Below are positions 63,659-64,000 of a stretch of DNA of 64,000 nucleotides, piece after piece. The notes below the pieces were generated by a model. That model was not told the origin of the DNA. It worked only from the letters and a program-made list of their open reading frames with translations, and ran no database searches. How positions within the stretch are numbered: the first letter of the stretch is position 1; each line of letters starts with the position of its first letter. The position numbers and the translations under genes were made by a program. Source of the stretch: Diphasiastrum complanatum (lineage: Eukaryota > Streptophyta > Lycopodiopsida > Lycopodiales > Lycopodiaceae); NCBI GenBank assembly GCA_029204225.1, contig MU831863.1:36009-100008 (forward strand), in the 5' to 3' direction.

Positions 63659-64000
63659 ATCCTTTCTGTGCTCTCCTGCATAGCATGTGCTTCTGCTTAA
63701 TTAGACCCATAACAACACTTCTTCTTCCTTATACGACCTAACACAACAGTTTCTTCTTCCCTTAAGCCACCTGAAACAACGGTTTCCTCTTTCTTTATCA
63801 ACTAAAAGAATTTAAGGCTTGCCTGCTGATTGATAACAAACCCTAGGTAATCCAATACGGCAGAAAATAGCACTCCTGATAAGTTATAGACCGTCCGCAT
63901 TGACAAGAACAGTTTCTTCTTTCTTATAACACCAAAAAGAATCTGAGGCTTGCCTGCTCATTGATAGCAAACCCTAGGCAATCCAATACGGCAGAAGGCA
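63659..64000 (-). promoter_or_regulatory. Presumed promoter/5' UTR with duplicated telobox-containing block
   Basis: This is the sequence upstream of the exon-1 ATG. A block of roughly 55 bp starting with GGCTTGCCTGCT occurs at about 63816-63875 and again at 63947-64000 (period about 131 bp). Each copy carries AAACCCTAGG (63838 and 63969), a telobox-like motif known from plant promoters. Pyrimidine-rich CTTCTTC stretches lie between the copies. The transcription start cannot be placed. Confidence 0.45.

Overview
The window looks like a repeat-rich nuclear segment of a land-plant genome. The evidence is Ty1/copia elements primed by initiator-Met tRNA, Ty3/gypsy elements including a chromodomain lineage, hAT transposons, LINEs, long (CT)n/(GA)n/(GT)n tracts, and one plant-specific chromatin gene with very large introns. 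A fern, gymnosperm or lycophyte-like large genome would fit, because of the TE-swollen introns and a Penelope-like RT fragment. The species cannot be fixed from the sequence.

Main result: one minus-strand gene appears to run from 63658 down to 16820, about 46.8 kb. It encodes an IDM1/ROS4-like protein with tandem Tify-domain-binding-like (TDBD) modules, three PHD fingers and a C-terminal GNAT-type acetyltransferase domain. I assembled 20 exons by eye. Exons 4-20 (60773 to 16820, 1,881 nt, 626 codons plus TAA) join with GT-AG borders and matching phases, with no stop codon. Exons 1-3 encode the low-complexity N-terminal part and hold several frame changes, at least two of them tied to homopolymers.

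Region by region. 1-12.5 kb is downstream of the gene and is decayed retrotransposon: copia relic (1-2378), gypsy integrase tail plus candidate LTR (2440-3630), gypsy protease relic (4038-4370), an unrecognised conserved fragment (4425-4890), copia gag/protease with PBS and LTR on the minus strand (6490-8202), a coiled-coil ORF (9309-9959), a second copia RT relic (10841-11593) and a 145-bp (CT)n tract. 12.5-16.8 kb shows little. 16.8-63.7 kb is the gene. Its large introns hold most of the mobile DNA: intron 18 (9.2 kb; hAT remnant, CstF-77-like gene fragment, LINE), intron 14 (4.9 kb; Penelope-like RT, a TIR element with GGTACC arrays), intron 12 (5.6 kb; LINE broken by a deleted copia), intron 11 (18.1 kb; LINE with a hAT inserted and a clean 8-bp duplication, a nearly complete copia, a 5'-truncated chromovirus, a BED-zinc-finger hAT derivative) and intron 9 (2.1 kb; copia gag). 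63.66-64 kb is the presumed promoter/5' UTR, with a duplicated block carrying telobox-like AAACCCTA motifs.

In summary, this is a probably functional histone-reader/acetyltransferase gene of a family known to act on DNA methylation at repeats, itself interrupted by a record of nested transposon insertions. Nearly every transposon ORF seen here is broken by stops, frameshifts or deletions.
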